A DNA stretch of 64,000 nt from Roseomonas sp. HF4 (GCF_005222755.1 NZ_STGD01000008.1:163453-227452), one strand, 5' to 3'. Counted from the stretch's first letter, positions 16,954-27,045 are shown. Notes: a model not told the origin generated them from the letters alone. Numbers and translations: made by a program.

Positions 16954-17715
16954 TCAGCCGCCGGCGAGGGATGCGAAGGCAAGCCCCGCCAGGGCCGCCA
17001 AGGCGCCGACCGCGAGCCGCTGCACCACGCCGCCAATCGGCGGCAGCCCCCGCCCGCGCGCCTTCGCCCAGCCGAGGCCGGCCAGCACGCCCGCCGTCAG
17101 CAGCGTGGAGACCGTCAGCGCCGCCCCTGGCCCCGACAGCACCATGAAGGGCAGCAGCGGCGCCACGCCGCCCGCGACATGCGCCGCGCCGCCGAGCAGC
17201 CCCGCCCGCGCTGCGCGGCGCGGCTCGGGCTCCTTGAGGTCGAGCTCGAGCCTCATCATGAAGTCGACCCAGCGGGTCTTGTCGGCGCAGACGGCATCGA
17301 CGGCGAGGCGCAGCGCATCGCCGCGCACGCCGTAGCGGTGCAGGATGGCCGCCACTTCCCAGCGCTCGCGGTCCTCGTACTCGACCGTCTCCTCCTCCTC
17401 GCGCCCGCGCTCCAGGGCGTAGTGGGCGGCCTCGTCGCGCGCATCGAGCGCGCGGCCGAGGCCCGCCGCGACGCCTCCCGCGGCCGCGGCGGCGAGCCCC
17501 GCGGCCAACACCGCCGCGCCGCCCACGCCGGCGGCGACCAGCCCCGCGGCCAGCGCGAAGGGCACCACCGGGCCCTCGGCGGCGCCGAGGATCAGGTCGC
17601 GCACGGCCTCGTGCTGGGTGAAGTGCTTTTCCTCGTGCGGCGGCCCGGGCGGCATGGGCCAGAGCCCGTCGCGGGTGAGTGCCTCGGCGGGCGCGGTCTG
17701 CGTCGTCGTCTCCAT
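16954..17715 (-). CDS. VIT1/CCC1-family transporter
   Basis: Membrane protein of the VIT1/CCC1 iron/manganese transporter family, 253 aa. The N-terminal PHEEKHFTQHEAVRDLILGA contains the conserved helix preceding TM1. After two membrane segments comes a charged cytoplasmic stretch (about residues 75-160, with REEEETVEYEDRERWEVAA), which corresponds to the metal-binding domain of VIT proteins. The C-terminal half holds three more membrane segments. The start METTTQTAP was preferred over the longer open frame, which would run into the divergent chaA. It may move Fe2+ or Mn2+ out of the cytoplasm. Confidence 0.82.
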   Translation of the reverse strand: METTTQTAPAEALTRDGLWPMPPGPPHEEKHFTQHEAVRDLILGAAEGPVVPFALAAGLVAAGVGGAAVLAAGLAAAAAGGVAAGLGRALDARDEAAHYALERGREEEETVEYEDRERWEVAAILHRYGVRGDALRLAVDAVCADKTRWVDFMMRLELDLKEPEPRRAARAGLLGGAAHVAGGVAPLLPFMVLSGPGAALTVSTLLTAGVLAGLGWAKARGRGLPPIGGVVQRLAVGALAALAGLAFASLAGG

Positions 17716-17807
17716 GCCGCAAGCGTAGCGCGACACGCGCGGCGCGAGTGATTCGCAACTCCACACGGGTTGCCCCTGCTGCGCCCGCCATGCATTACGC
17801 TGCGTCC

Positions 17808-18893
17808 ATGGCCGGCGCACCGACAGACCGCATTCCCCTCCACACCGCCCTGCTGCCGCCGATCGGCGTCGCGGCCTGGCTGCTGATCGGCAAGTCGGGG
17901 CTCGAGCCGCTGGCGCTGGTGCTGGCCGTCGTGCTGCTCGGCAACGTGGTCGCCGCCGTGCACCACGCCGAGGTCGTGGCCATCCGGATCGGCGAGCCGT
18001 TCGGCGCCATCATGCTGGCGCTGGCGGTGACGACGATCGAGGTCGGGATGATCATCTCCCTCATGCTGAGCGGCGAGCCGAAGCCGTCCCTGATGCGGGA
18101 TTCCGTCCATGCCGTGGTGATGCTGGTGGTGCACGGTCTGGCCGGGCTCTGCATCGTCGTCGGCGCCATCCGCCACCGGGAGGCCGAGTTCAACGTCGAG
18201 GGCGCCAATGCCTTCCTGGCCGTGCTGATCCCGATGGCGACGCTGGTGCTGGTGGCGCCGAACTTCATGATCTCGGCGCCGGAATCCTACTACACGCCGC
18301 TGCAGCTCGCCTTCGTCGCGGTCGCCTGCCTCGCGCTCTATGCGGCCTTCCTGTTCATCCAGACCAACTGGCACAGGGACTACTTCCTGTCGGACGCCGA
18401 CGGCGACGGCCAGCCGGACGCCGTCAAGCCGCCGACCGGTCGCATGGCGCTGATGTCCTTCGGGCTGATGTGCATGGCGCTGTTCTCGGTCGTGGTGCTG
18501 GCGAAGTCGCTCTCGCCGGCGCTGGAGGACGGCGTAGGCAGCCTCGGCGCGCCGCTCGCCATCGTCGGCGTGATCGTGGCCGCGGTCGTGCTGCTGCCCG
18601 AGACGACGGCCGCGGTCCGCGCGGCCCGGGCGAACCGCCTGCAGTCGAGCCTGAACCTGGCCCTCGGCAGCGCCGTCGCCTGCATCGGTCTGACGGTGCC
18701 GATCATCGCCGCGCTGTCCTGGTGGATCGGCCAGCCGCTGGAACTCGGGATCTCGGATGGCGCCACGGTGCTGATGCTGCTGGGCTTCCTAGTGGCGATC
18801 ATCACCTACGGAACGGGGCGGGCCAACGTGCTCTCGGGCATCGTCCACCTGGTGCTGCTCGCGGCCTACGTCTTCTACATCTTCGCGCCCTGA
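17808..18893 (+). CDS. chaA: Ca2+/H+ antiporter ChaA family
   Basis: Inner-membrane CaCA-family antiporter, 361 aa with about eleven membrane spans. The two alpha-repeat motifs are HHAEVVAIRIGEPFGAIMLA followed by TTIEVGMIISLML, and VLLPETTAAVRAARANRLQ followed by SLNLALGSAVACIGLTVP; the acidic residues in both are ion ligands. A short acidic insert DADGDGQPDAVK sits in the central loop, where ChaA proteins often carry a calcium-sensing acidic patch. The start is the ATG of MAGAPTDRI; MHYAASM just upstream is possible. Its 3' end overlaps the convergent CPA2 gene by 19 bp. Confidence 0.88.
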   Translation: MAGAPTDRIPLHTALLPPIGVAAWLLIGKSGLEPLALVLAVVLLGNVVAAVHHAEVVAIRIGEPFGAIMLALAVTTIEVGMIISLMLSGEPKPSLMRDSVHAVVMLVVHGLAGLCIVVGAIRHREAEFNVEGANAFLAVLIPMATLVLVAPNFMISAPESYYTPLQLAFVAVACLALYAAFLFIQTNWHRDYFLSDADGDGQPDAVKPPTGRMALMSFGLMCMALFSVVVLAKSLSPALEDGVGSLGAPLAIVGVIVAAVVLLPETTAAVRAARANRLQSSLNLALGSAVACIGLTVPIIAALSWWIGQPLELGISDGATVLMLLGFLVAIITYGTGRANVLSGIVHLVLLAAYVFYIFAP

Positions 18894-20572
18894 GCGCCGG
18901 ACGGCGCGCGGTGCGCCGCCCGGCCGAGGGCGCGTTCCAGCATGCGGTGCGCGATCTCGCGCTCCCCCATCACCGTCAGCGTGGCGCCGAGGCGGGCCAG
19001 GTGCTCGACCGCCTCCTCGGAATCGGCGCGGGCCAGGATTTCCAGGTCGGGACGTGCCGCGCGCGCCTGCTCGACCACCTGGCCGGCCTCGAAGGGCTCG
19101 GGGATGGCCACGAAGATGCGCCGCGCGGCGGCGAGGTCGGCCTCGGCCAGCACCTCGGGGTCGGCGGCGTTGCCGGCGATGACGCGCGCGCCGTCCTTGC
19201 GCGCTGCCTCGGCCGCATCCTCGCTCGCCTCGATCACGACCACCTTGCGCCCGGCGGCGGCCAGCCGCCGGCCGACCAGGCCGCCGACGCGGCCGTAGCC
19301 GACCAGCACCTCGTGGCCGCCCTCCGCGGCCGGCGGCGGGACGGGCGCTGGCGGGCGCGCCGCGGGCACCGGCACGGGGGATCGCGGCGCCGCCGGCAGT
19401 CGCCGATCGACCGCCCAGAACACCAGCGGGTTCAGCAGGATCGAGATGATCGCCCCGGCCAGCACCAGGTCCCGCCCCTCGGCCGGCAGCAGCGCCAGCG
19501 ACACGCCGAGCCCCGCGAGGATGAAGGAGAATTCGCCGATCTGCGCGAGCGAGGCCGAGATGGTCAGCGCCGTCCCGTGCCCGTGCCCGAACAGGCGCAC
19601 GATGCCGTACGCCGCCACCGACTTGCCGACCACGATGATCAGCACCGTGGCCACGACGCCGAGCGGGTCGCGCAGCAGCACGCCCGGGTCGAACAGCATG
19701 CCGACCGAGACGAAGAACAGCACGGCGAAGGCATCGCGCAGCGGCAGCGCCTCCTCTGCCGCGCGCTGGCTCAGGCGGCTCTCGGACAGCACCATGCCGG
19801 CGAAGAAGGCGCCGAGCGCGAAGGAGACGCCGAAAAGCTTCGCCGCCCCGAACGCGACGCCGAGCGCCACGACGTAGACCGCGAGGCGGAACAGCTCCCG
19901 CGAGCCGGTATGCGCCACGTAGTGCAGCAGCGCCGGGATCGCGCGACGCCCCACCAGCAGCATGGCCGCGCCGAACAGCCCGACCTTGCCGAAGGTGATG
20001 CCGAGCGCGACCGCGATGTCGCGCAGCGACACCGCCCCGGACGACATGGCCGCGGCCAGCGCAGGCAGCAGTACGAGGGCCAGCACCATCGCCAGGTCCT
20101 CGACCACGAGCCAGCCGACCGCGATGCGCCCGCGCTCGCTCTCCATCAGGCGGCGTTCCTGCAGCGCGCGGATCAGGACGACGGTGGAGGCGACCGAGAG
20201 CGCGAGCCCGAACACCAGCCCCGCCGTCACGCCCCAGCCGAGCAGCAGCGCGAGCCCGAGCCCGAGAAGGACCGCCACCCCGATCTGCACGATCGCGCCC
20301 GGAATGGCGATGGCGCCGACCGACATCAGGTCCCGCCACGAGAAATGAAGCCCGACCGCGAACATGAGAAGGATCACGCCGATCTCGGCGAGCTCGACCG
20401 CGAGTGCCGCATCCGCCACGAAGCCAGGCGTGAAGGGCCCGACCAGGACGCCGGCCAGCAGGTAGCCCACCAGCGGCGAGACGCGCAGGCGCTGTGCCAG
20501 CAGCCCGAGCGCGAAGGCGATGGTCAGGCCGGCGACGATCGTCGCGATCAGGGGCGTCTGGTGGTCCAGCAT
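18875..20572 (-). CDS. CPA2-family cation:proton antiporter with TrkA-N domain (YbaL/KefB-like)
   Basis: Inner-membrane antiporter, 565 aa, the size of YbaL. Residues about 1-395 are the Na+/H+ exchanger domain (SPLVGYLLAGVLVGPFTPGF, SVASTVVLIRALQERR, GAFFAGMVLSES, FFVSVGMLFDP). A proline-rich linker of about 30 residues leads to a TrkA-N/RCK domain starting EVLVGYGRVGGLVGRRLAAAG, a Rossmann NAD- or nucleotide-binding loop. This architecture supports ligand-gated K+ or Na+ efflux. The ATG giving MLDHQTPLIA matches the family start. It is transcribed away from the XRE regulator. Confidence 0.9.
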   Translation of the reverse strand: MLDHQTPLIATIVAGLTIAFALGLLAQRLRVSPLVGYLLAGVLVGPFTPGFVADAALAVELAEIGVILLMFAVGLHFSWRDLMSVGAIAIPGAIVQIGVAVLLGLGLALLLGWGVTAGLVFGLALSVASTVVLIRALQERRLMESERGRIAVGWLVVEDLAMVLALVLLPALAAAMSSGAVSLRDIAVALGITFGKVGLFGAAMLLVGRRAIPALLHYVAHTGSRELFRLAVYVVALGVAFGAAKLFGVSFALGAFFAGMVLSESRLSQRAAEEALPLRDAFAVLFFVSVGMLFDPGVLLRDPLGVVATVLIIVVGKSVAAYGIVRLFGHGHGTALTISASLAQIGEFSFILAGLGVSLALLPAEGRDLVLAGAIISILLNPLVFWAVDRRLPAAPRSPVPVPAARPPAPVPPPAAEGGHEVLVGYGRVGGLVGRRLAAAGRKVVVIEASEDAAEAARKDGARVIAGNAADPEVLAEADLAAARRIFVAIPEPFEAGQVVEQARAARPDLEILARADSEEAVEHLARLGATLTVMGEREIAHRMLERALGRAAHRAPSGAQGAKM

Positions 20573-20650
20573 GGTCGTCTTCCTCGCGCCGCCAACAGTT
20601 CGGCCGGAGATGGGGCGCTCGACGACCGATTTCAATAAAATACGTCGATA

Positions 20651-20678
20651 TTGACTTCAGAATTCAAAACTCTATCTG
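20651..20678 (+). promoter_or_regulatory. candidate sigma70-type promoter for the XRE regulator
   Basis: TTGACT at 20651 and TATCTG at 20673 are separated by 16 bp in an AT-rich stretch (20630-20680) that stands out from the GC-rich surroundings. The ATG of the regulator is only 8 bp past the -10, so the transcript may be leaderless. Prediction from sequence alone. Confidence 0.4.
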
Positions 20679-20685
20679 CTGCGCC

Positions 20686-20952
20686 ATGCCCCTTTCCGCC
20701 GCGCAATGCCGCGCCGCCCGCGCGCTGCTCGACTGGACCCAGGCCGAGCTTGCCCGGCGGGCCGATGTCAGCCCCGGCACGGTGCGCGGCTTCGAGGTCG
20801 GCCGCCACGCGCTCCATCGCGCAACGGCCGCGGCGATCCGCCACGCCTTCGAGGTCGCGGGCCTGGTGCTGCTCGATCCCGGCCAGGATGGGGGGGAGGG
20901 CGTTCGCCGCGCCCCCGGCCCAGGTTGCCCGCAGCCCCCCCCGCCTCTATAG
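20686..20952 (+). CDS. small XRE-family helix-turn-helix regulator
   Basis: DNA-binding protein of 88 aa made of a single XRE/Cro HTH. The motif is visible as ALLDWTQAELARRADVSPGT followed by VRGFEVGRHALHRATAAAIR, with the turn at DVSPGTV. The start MPLSAAQCRAAR fits the family, which often opens LSPAQCRAARALL. The C-terminal tail (about residues 70-88) is proline- and glycine-rich and unstructured. Such one-domain regulators usually act on a neighbour or their own promoter; tkt starts 36 bp downstream and may be cotranscribed. Confidence 0.8.
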   Translation: MPLSAAQCRAARALLDWTQAELARRADVSPGTVRGFEVGRHALHRATAAAIRHAFEVAGLVLLDPGQDGGEGVRRAPGPGCPQPPPPL

Positions 20953-20988
20953 CGGCCCGGCCCCAGACCCAGCCGCAGGTGCCCTCAC

Positions 20989-23040
20989 TTGGCCAGCATC
21001 GCCCCCACGCCCGACGCCTCCCGGAACCCGGCCCTCGCCGCCCAGGCGGAGATCCTCGCCCGCCCGGCGACCGAGGCCCGCCGGATGGCCGACGCGATCC
21101 GCGCCCTCGCGATCGATGGCGTGGAGGCCGCGAAGTCCGGCCATCCGGGCATGCCGATGGGCATGGCCGACGTCGCGACCGTGCTGTTCACGAAGTTTCT
21201 CAAATACGACGCCGCCGACCCGCGCTGGGCCGACCGCGACCGCTTCGTGCTCTCGGCCGGGCACGGGTCGATGCTGCTCTATGCCCTGCTGCACCTGACT
21301 GGCCATTCCGGCATGGGCATCGAGGAGCTGAAGCGCTTCCGCCAGTTGCACTCACCCGCCGCCGGCCATCCCGAATTCGGCGAGCATCCGGGCATCGAGA
21401 CCACCACCGGCCCGCTCGGCCAGGGCATCGCGACCGCGGTCGGCATGGCGATGGCCGAGCGCATGACGGCGGCGCGCTTCGGCGCCTCCCTGGTCGACCA
21501 CCGCACCTGGGTCATCGCCTCGGACGGCGACCTGCAGGAAGGCGTGAGCCACGAGGCGGCGTCGCTCGCGGGGCATTACGGGCTGTCGAAGCTCTGTGTG
21601 CTCTGGGACGACAACCACATCTCGATCGACGGCGACACGGCGCTGTCCTTCACCGACGACACGCTGAAGCGCTTCCAGGCCTATGGCTGGGCGGTGCGCC
21701 GCGTGGACGGGCACGATCCCGAGGCGCTGGCCGCGGCGATGGCGTGGGCCACGCGCAACCGCCGCCCGACGCTGATCGCCTGCCGCACCATCATCGGCCT
21801 CGGCGCGCCCACCAAGGCGGGCACGGCGGGCTCGCACGGCAGCCCGCTCGGCACCGCCGAGGCGGCCGCCGCGAAGGAGGCGCTCGGCTGGACCAGCCCG
21901 CCCTTCACGGTGCCCGAGGACCTCAAGGCGGCGTGGGAAGCGGCCGGACGGCGCAGCGCGGGGGCGCGCCGGTCCTGGCTGAAGCGCCTGGCGAAGCACC
22001 CCCAGCAGGCGGAATTCGACCGCGCCATGGCCGGCCGCCTGCCGGAATCCTGGCACGAGGCGTTGGCCGCGCTGCGCGCCCGCCACGCCGAGGAGAAGCC
22101 AAAGCTCGCAACCCGCGTCGCCAGCCAGCGGGCGTTGGAGGCACTGGTGCCGGCGGTGCCCGAGATGGTCGGCGGCTCGGCCGACCTCACGGGGTCCAAC
22201 AACACCAACGTGAAGGGCATCCCGGCCATCGCGCCAGGGAACTTCGCCGGTCGCTTCGTCCACTGGGGCGTGCGCGAACACGGCATGGCGGCGGCCATGA
22301 ACGGCATGGCGCTGCATGGCGGTGTCATCCCCTATTCCGGCACCTTCCTGGTGTTCAGCGACTACATGCGGCCCGCGATCAGGCTCGCCGCGCTGATGCG
22401 CCAGCGGGTGATCCACGTGCTGACGCATGACAGCATCGGCCTCGGCGAGGACGGGCCGACGCACCAGCCGGTCGAGCACGTCGCATCCTTGCGCGCCATG
22501 CCGAACGTCTTCGTCTTCCGGCCGGCCGATGCCATGGAGACGGCGGAATGCTGGGAACTGGCCGTGAAGCGCGCCGACGGCCCCTCGGTGCTCGCGCTGT
22601 CGCGGCAGAACCTGCCGGCGCTGCGCGCCGATGCCGGGGAGAACCGCTGCGCGCGCGGCGGCTACGTGCTGGCCGAGGCCTCGGACGGGTCCGGCAAGCG
22701 CCGCGCCACGCTGATCGCCACCGGCTCCGAAGTGCACCTGGCGGTGGCCGCGCGCGACGCGCTGGAGGCCGAGGGCATCCCGACCGCCGTCGTGTCACTG
22801 CCCTGCTGGGAGATCTTCGCCGCGCAGGACCAGGGCTACCGCGACCAGGTGCTGGGCGCGGGGATTCGCGTCGGCATCGAGGCCGCGGTCGGCTTCGGCT
22901 GGGACCGCTGGCTGGGTGCCGAGGGCATCTTCGTCGGCATGGGCGGCTTCGGCGCCTCGGCGCCGGCCGAGGATCTGTACCGGCATTTCGGCATCACGCC
23001 GGAAGCCGTGGCGGCGGCGGTGAAGAAGCGCCTCGCCTGA
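20989..23040 (+). CDS. tkt: transketolase
   Basis: Thiamine-diphosphate enzyme of the pentose phosphate and Calvin pathways, 683 aa. Landmarks are [37 protein letters not shown], the ThDP/Mg motif [28 protein letters not shown], and in the pyrimidine domain [18 protein letters not shown] and [20 protein letters not shown]. The start is a TTG with GCAGGTG upstream; an ATG at residue 28 of this reading would remove only an N-terminal extension that other transketolases also lack, so the true start is uncertain. gap follows 22 bp later, so the two form a central-carbon operon. Confidence 0.95.
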   Translation: MASIAPTPDASRNPALAAQAEILARPATEARRMADAIRALAIDGVEAAKSGHPGMPMGMADVATVLFTKFLKYDAADPRWADRDRFVLSAGHGSMLLYALLHLTGHSGMGIEELKRFRQLHSPAAGHPEFGEHPGIETTTGPLGQGIATAVGMAMAERMTAARFGASLVDHRTWVIASDGDLQEGVSHEAASLAGHYGLSKLCVLWDDNHISIDGDTALSFTDDTLKRFQAYGWAVRRVDGHDPEALAAAMAWATRNRRPTLIACRTIIGLGAPTKAGTAGSHGSPLGTAEAAAAKEALGWTSPPFTVPEDLKAAWEAAGRRSAGARRSWLKRLAKHPQQAEFDRAMAGRLPESWHEALAALRARHAEEKPKLATRVASQRALEALVPAVPEMVGGSADLTGSNNTNVKGIPAIAPGNFAGRFVHWGVREHGMAAAMNGMALHGGVIPYSGTFLVFSDYMRPAIRLAALMRQRVIHVLTHDSIGLGEDGPTHQPVEHVASLRAMPNVFVFRPADAMETAECWELAVKRADGPSVLALSRQNLPALRADAGENRCARGGYVLAEASDGSGKRRATLIATGSEVHLAVAARDALEAEGIPTAVVSLPCWEIFAAQDQGYRDQVLGAGIRVGIEAAVGFGWDRWLGAEGIFVGMGGFGASAPAEDLYRHFGITPEAVAAAVKKRLA

Positions 23041-23062
23041 ACCACACGGGAAGGAAGACATC

Positions 23063-24079
23063 ATGGCGGTGAAGGTTGCCATCAACGGGTTCGGCCGCAT
23101 CGGCCGCCTCGTGCTGCGCGCGCTGGTGGAAAGCGGGCGCACCGACGTCGAATGCGTGGCCATCAACGACCTCGGCAGCGTCGAGGCGAATGCCCACCTG
23201 TTCCGCTACGACAGCGTCCATGGCCGCTTCCCGGGCGAGGTGCATGTCGCCGGCGACACGCTGCTGATCAAGCACAACGGGCGCACCTACGGCCCGATCA
23301 AGGTGAGCGCGCAGCGCGACCCGACCAAGCTCGACTTCAAGGGCGTGGACGTGGCGCTGGAATGCACCGGCATCTTCACATCGAAGGACAAGGCGGCGCC
23401 GCTGCTGGCCGCCGGCGCGCGCAAGGTGCTGATCTCGGCGCCGGGCGACGGCGTCGACGCCACCATCGTCTACGGCGTGAACCACCAGGTCCTGACGAAG
23501 GACATGACGGTGGTCTCGAACGCGTCCTGCACCACCAACTGCCTGGCGCCGATGGCCAAGGTGCTGCACGACAATTTCGGCATCCTGCGCGGCTACATGG
23601 TCACGATCCACGCCTATACGGGCGACCAGAACACCGTCGACACGCTGCACAAGGACCTGCGGCGCGCCCGTGCGGCGGCGGTCTCCATGATCCCGACCTC
23701 GACCGGCGCGGCCAAGGCGGTCGGGCTCGTGATGCCCGAGCTGAAGGGCAAGCTCGACGGCACCGCCATCCGCGTGCCGACGCCCAACGTCTCCCTCGTC
23801 TCGCTCGACGTGAACCTGCGCGCCGAGGGCGTGACGAAGGAGAAGGTCAACACCGCGATGCGCGAGGCCGCGGCCGGCGCGCTCAAGGGCGTGCTCGACT
23901 ACACGGAGGAGGAATTGGTCTCGGTCGACCTGAACCACGTCCCCTTCTCCTGCACCTTCGACGGGTCCCAGACCCAGGTCATCGATGGCGCGCTGGTGCG
24001 CGTGATGGGCTGGTACGACAACGAATGGGGCTTCTCGAACCGCATGAGCGACACGGCGGCGCTGTTCGGCAGCCTCTGA
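23063..24079 (+). CDS. gap: type I glyceraldehyde-3-phosphate dehydrogenase
   Basis: Cytoplasmic glycolytic/gluconeogenic enzyme, 338 aa. The NAD-binding start is KVAINGFGRIGRLVLRALVE, the catalytic cysteine is C156 in SNASCTTNCLAPMAKVL, and IHAYTGDQNTVD and SWYDNEWGFSNRM-type blocks are intact (here GWYDNEWGFSNRMSD). A GGAAGGAAG ribosome-binding site precedes the ATG. It follows tkt closely and is followed by a strong GC hairpin, which probably ends the operon. Confidence 0.96.
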   Translation: MAVKVAINGFGRIGRLVLRALVESGRTDVECVAINDLGSVEANAHLFRYDSVHGRFPGEVHVAGDTLLIKHNGRTYGPIKVSAQRDPTKLDFKGVDVALECTGIFTSKDKAAPLLAAGARKVLISAPGDGVDATIVYGVNHQVLTKDMTVVSNASCTTNCLAPMAKVLHDNFGILRGYMVTIHAYTGDQNTVDTLHKDLRRARAAAVSMIPTSTGAAKAVGLVMPELKGKLDGTAIRVPTPNVSLVSLDVNLRAEGVTKEKVNTAMREAAAGALKGVLDYTEEELVSVDLNHVPFSCTFDGSQTQVIDGALVRVMGWYDNEWGFSNRMSDTAALFGSL

Positions 24080-24085
24080 CCATGC

Positions 24086-24117
24086 GGCGGCGGCGCCCGT
24101 CCCGGGGCGCCGCCGCC
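24086..24117 (+). terminator. GC-rich hairpin after gap
   Basis: A perfect 13-bp stem (24086-24098 with 24105-24117, sequence GGCGGCGGCGCCC and its complement) with a six-base loop, seven bases after the gap stop. There is no U tract, so it may be a processing/stability hairpin rather than a classical intrinsic terminator. Confidence 0.5.
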
Positions 24118-24205
24118 CCCGCCGCCATGGCACCCATGCGGCCGGCGCGCTTCCGCCCCGCGCGATCCGCCCCCATGTCTCCGGCCTGATCGGAGCCTGT
24201 CCAGC

Positions 24206-26077
24206 GTGCCGCCTGCCCCACCCCGCCCCGAAGGCAGCCATCTCGGCGCCCTGCTGCGCATCGCGCCCTATCTGTGGCCGAAGGGCGAACGCGAGCTGCG
24301 CATCCGCGTCGTCGCGGCGCTCGTGCTGGTCGCCGCGGCCAAGGCGGCCAACGTGCTGGTGCCGATCGCCTATGCCCGGGCGGTGGATGCGCTGGCGCCC
24401 CAGTCCGGCGTCGGCGCCGTGGTGGCGGTGCCGGTCGCGCTGCTGCTGGGCTACGGGCTGCTCCGCGTCATGGCCTCGGTCTTCGGGGAATTGCGCAACG
24501 CCATCTTCGCCAAGGTGCAGGCGCGCGCCGGGCGGCGCGTGGCACTCGAGGTGTTCGAGCACCTGCACGCGCTGTCCATGCGCTTCCACATGGACCGCGC
24601 GACGGGCGGCCTGTCGCGCGTGATCGAGCGCGGCGTGCGTGGCATCGCGACGTCGCTCAACTTCCTGCTGTTCAACATCATCCCGACCATCGTCGAGATC
24701 CTGTTCGTCTCGCTCATCCTGTGGTGGATGTTCGCGCTGTCCTTCGCGCTGACGATGCTCGGCACCATCGCGGCCTATGTGACCTTCACGCTCATCTTCA
24801 CCAACTGGCGCCTGCATTTCCGCCGCCAGATGAACCAGACGGACGAGGAGGCGAACACCAAGGCCGTCGACAGCCTGCTGAACTACGAGACGGTGAAGTA
24901 CTTCGGCAACGAGGGCCACGAGGCCCGCCGCTACAACGAAAGCCTCACGCGCTACGAGCGCGCCTATGTGCGCTCCGAGACCACGCTCAACATGCTCAAC
25001 GCCGGCCAGGCCTTCATCATGTCGGTCGGGCTCACGGTGACCATGCTGCTGGCCGGGTCGGGCATCGCGAGCGGCACCATGTCGGTGGGCGACCTGGTCA
25101 TGGTCAACACCTACCTGATCCAGCTCTATCTGCCGCTCAACATCCTCGGCTTCGCCTATCGCGAGATCAAGCAGGGGCTGACGGACATGGAGCAGATGTT
25201 CACGCTGCTCGCCGTGCCAGCCGAGGTGCGCGACGCGCCGGGCGCGCCCGCGCTGGCCAAGGGCCCGGGCGAGATCCGCTTCGAGGACGTGCGCTTCGGC
25301 TACCGCCCGGACCGGGAGATCCTGAAGGGCGTGTCCCTGACCGTGCCGCCGGGGCGGGTGCTCGCCATCGTCGGGCCGACGGGGGCGGGCAAGTCCACCA
25401 TCTCCCGCCTGCTGTTCCGGTTCTACGACGCGACCGGCGGGCGCGTGACCGTCGATGGCCGGGACGTGCGCGACGTGACGCAGTCCAGCCTGCGCGCGGC
25501 CATCGGCGTCGTGCCGCAGGACACGGTGCTGTTCAACGACACCATCCGCTACAACATCGCCTATGGCCGCCCCGGCGCCACGGACGCCGAGGTCGAGGCC
25601 GCAGCCCGGGCCGCGCAGGTGCATGACTTCGTGGCCCGCCTGCCCGAGGGCTACGCGACCCGCGTGGGCGAGCGCGGCCTCAAGCTCTCGGGCGGGGAGA
25701 AGCAGCGCGTCGCGATCGCGCGCACCATCCTCAAGGACCCGCGCATCCTGATCCTGGACGAGGCGACGAGCGCCCTCGACACCCGCACGGAACAGGAGAT
25801 CCAGGCGGCGCTGCGCGATGTCTCGCGCAACCGCACCACGCTCGTCATCGCGCATCGCCTGTCCACGGTGGTCGACGCGGACGAGATCATCGTGCTGCAG
25901 GACGGCCGAATCGCCGAGCGCGGCAGCCATGCCGGGCTCAGCGCCGCCGGCGGCCTCTATGCCGAGATGTGGCGCCGCCAGGCCGAGGCCGTCGCCGCCG
26001 CGGAAGCCGCCGCCCGCGCCCAGGCCGAGGCCGACCTCGACCGGCCGCGCGGCCGCCTCGGCGAATCGCCGGCGTGA
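24206..26077 (+). CDS. Atm1-type ABC transporter (permease fused to ATPase)
   Basis: Homodimeric ABC exporter of the Atm1/HMT1 class, 623 aa. The membrane domain (about residues 25-330) contains [20 protein letters not shown], the signature of Atm1-type exporters that move glutathione-linked sulfur or metal compounds. The ATPase domain has Walker [10 protein letters not shown], signature [14 protein letters not shown], Walker [13 protein letters not shown] and H-loop VIAHRLSTV. The start is GTG. The alanine-rich C-terminal tail is normal for alphaproteobacterial members. The likely role is glutathione-coupled export for metal or Fe-S homeostasis. Confidence 0.92.
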   Translation: MPPAPPRPEGSHLGALLRIAPYLWPKGERELRIRVVAALVLVAAAKAANVLVPIAYARAVDALAPQSGVGAVVAVPVALLLGYGLLRVMASVFGELRNAIFAKVQARAGRRVALEVFEHLHALSMRFHMDRATGGLSRVIERGVRGIATSLNFLLFNIIPTIVEILFVSLILWWMFALSFALTMLGTIAAYVTFTLIFTNWRLHFRRQMNQTDEEANTKAVDSLLNYETVKYFGNEGHEARRYNESLTRYERAYVRSETTLNMLNAGQAFIMSVGLTVTMLLAGSGIASGTMSVGDLVMVNTYLIQLYLPLNILGFAYREIKQGLTDMEQMFTLLAVPAEVRDAPGAPALAKGPGEIRFEDVRFGYRPDREILKGVSLTVPPGRVLAIVGPTGAGKSTISRLLFRFYDATGGRVTVDGRDVRDVTQSSLRAAIGVVPQDTVLFNDTIRYNIAYGRPGATDAEVEAAARAAQVHDFVARLPEGYATRVGERGLKLSGGEKQRVAIARTILKDPRILILDEATSALDTRTEQEIQAALRDVSRNRTTLVIAHRLSTVVDADEIIVLQDGRIAERGSHAGLSAAGGLYAEMWRRQAEAVAAAEAAARAQAEADLDRPRGRLGESPA

Positions 26078-26141
26078 CGCCGGGGGTTACCCAGCCCCCG
26101 CCCCCGCCCCATCTGCCCCGAACGACGCAAGGAGAAGACCG

Positions 26142-26405
26142 ATGCAGCAGGACCCCGACGGCATGGCGCCCGAGGATCTGAGCCACGCCGGGTCGGTCGT
26201 GGACAAGGCGATCGAATACATGATCGAACAACGGATCGCGCCGATCTCGATCGCCTCGGCGCTGCTCGGCGGCGCGCTCGGCCTGCTCGCCCGCAGCATG
26301 GACGACCGCGCGGTGGCCGCCGTGCTGCGCAACGCCCTCGCCTCGGTCGAGAGCGGGGAACTGGCAGAGGCGCGCGCGCAGCCGCCCGCCACGCCGGACG
26401 CCTGA
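26142..26405 (+). CDS. conserved hypothetical protein, 87 aa
   Basis: Not recognised. The ATG has a strong AAGGAG site 13 bp upstream and the gene lies 64 bp after the Atm1-type exporter on the same strand. The protein has an acidic N-terminus, an amphipathic helix with DKAIEYMIEQRI, and one moderately hydrophobic stretch (SIASALLGGALGLLAR, about residues 40-55) that could touch the membrane, then an alanine/proline tail. The longer frame that starts inside the exporter gene was rejected in favour of this start. Confidence 0.65.
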   Translation: MQQDPDGMAPEDLSHAGSVVDKAIEYMIEQRIAPISIASALLGGALGLLARSMDDRAVAAVLRNALASVESGELAEARAQPPATPDA

Positions 26406-26530
26406 GGCCCGACGGCGCGGCCGCCGAGGCTTGACGCCGGGCGACCGCTGCGCCAAACACCGCGCCTTCCTCGGTTCCACCCGCGCGCGGGGCTTCGCCC
26501 GCGCGCCATCATTGTTTCGGGATATTCGCC

Positions 26531-26824
26531 ATGGCCCGCCGCTGCGGCATCACCGGCAAGGGCGTTCTGACGGGCAACAACGTCAGCCACGCCAACAACA
26601 AGACCCGCCGGCGCTTCCTGCCCAACCTGCAGGAAACCTCCTTCTGGTCGGACGTGCTGGGCACGCCGATCAAGATCCGGCTGTCCACGCACGGCATCCG
26701 CACGGTCGAGCACAATGGCGGGCTCGACGCATTCCTGCTCGGCACGCCGGACCGCAAGCTGGCGGGGGAAGCGCTGGTGCTGAAGCGCCGCATCACCCGC
26801 GCCAAGGCAAAGAAGGCGGCCTGA
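26531..26824 (+). CDS. rpmB: 50S ribosomal protein L28
   Basis: Ribosomal large-subunit protein of 97 aa, alphaproteobacterial length. Recognisable from [34 protein letters not shown] and the C-terminal [14 protein letters not shown]. It is monocistronic: it has its own 125-bp upstream gap and a strong intrinsic terminator behind it, then repeat copy 3. Confidence 0.97.
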   Translation: MARRCGITGKGVLTGNNVSHANNKTRRRFLPNLQETSFWSDVLGTPIKIRLSTHGIRTVEHNGGLDAFLLGTPDRKLAGEALVLKRRITRAKAKKAA

Positions 26825-26853
26825 CGGCCCTTTCCGGTCCCCGGGCACACGAT

Positions 26854-26892
26854 AAAGGGCGGCGCCCCGCGGGGCGGACGCCCTTTTCTTTT
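26854..26892 (+). terminator. intrinsic terminator of rpmB
   Basis: AAAGGGCG pairs with CGCCCTTT, enclosing the inner stem CGCCCCGCGGGGCG, and is followed by TTTTCTTTT. It begins 29 bp after the rpmB stop. This is the best Rho-independent terminator in the window. Confidence 0.85.
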
Positions 26893-26913
26893 GCGCGGGG
26901 GCCAAGCACCGCT

Positions 26914-27045
26914 GACAGGTCGGGGGAGGAGAACCTCCCCCGATCCCCGTCCCTTCCTTTTCTTCGGGTGCCCAACCGGGAAGGCCGGCGCCAAGTGCCA
27001 AAGAAGGTTGAGGGGGGCGGGGGGAGAAGTTCCCTTCTACCCCCG
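26914..27045. repeat. modular palindromic repeat, copy 3 (A/B arms)
   Basis: Lies between convergent rpmB (with its terminator) and the YbjN gene. The left end is a full A terminus, GACAGGTCGGGGGAG, the same 15 bases as copy 7; the right arm is type B (GCGCCAAGTGCCAAAG, AAGGTTGAGGGG, GGGGAGAAGTTCCCTTC). Confidence 0.87.

Noticed and set aside
22994..25930. Minus-strand open frame of 978 codons
   Set aside because: Antisense to gap and the Atm1-type exporter; composition His/Arg/Asp-rich and no domain.
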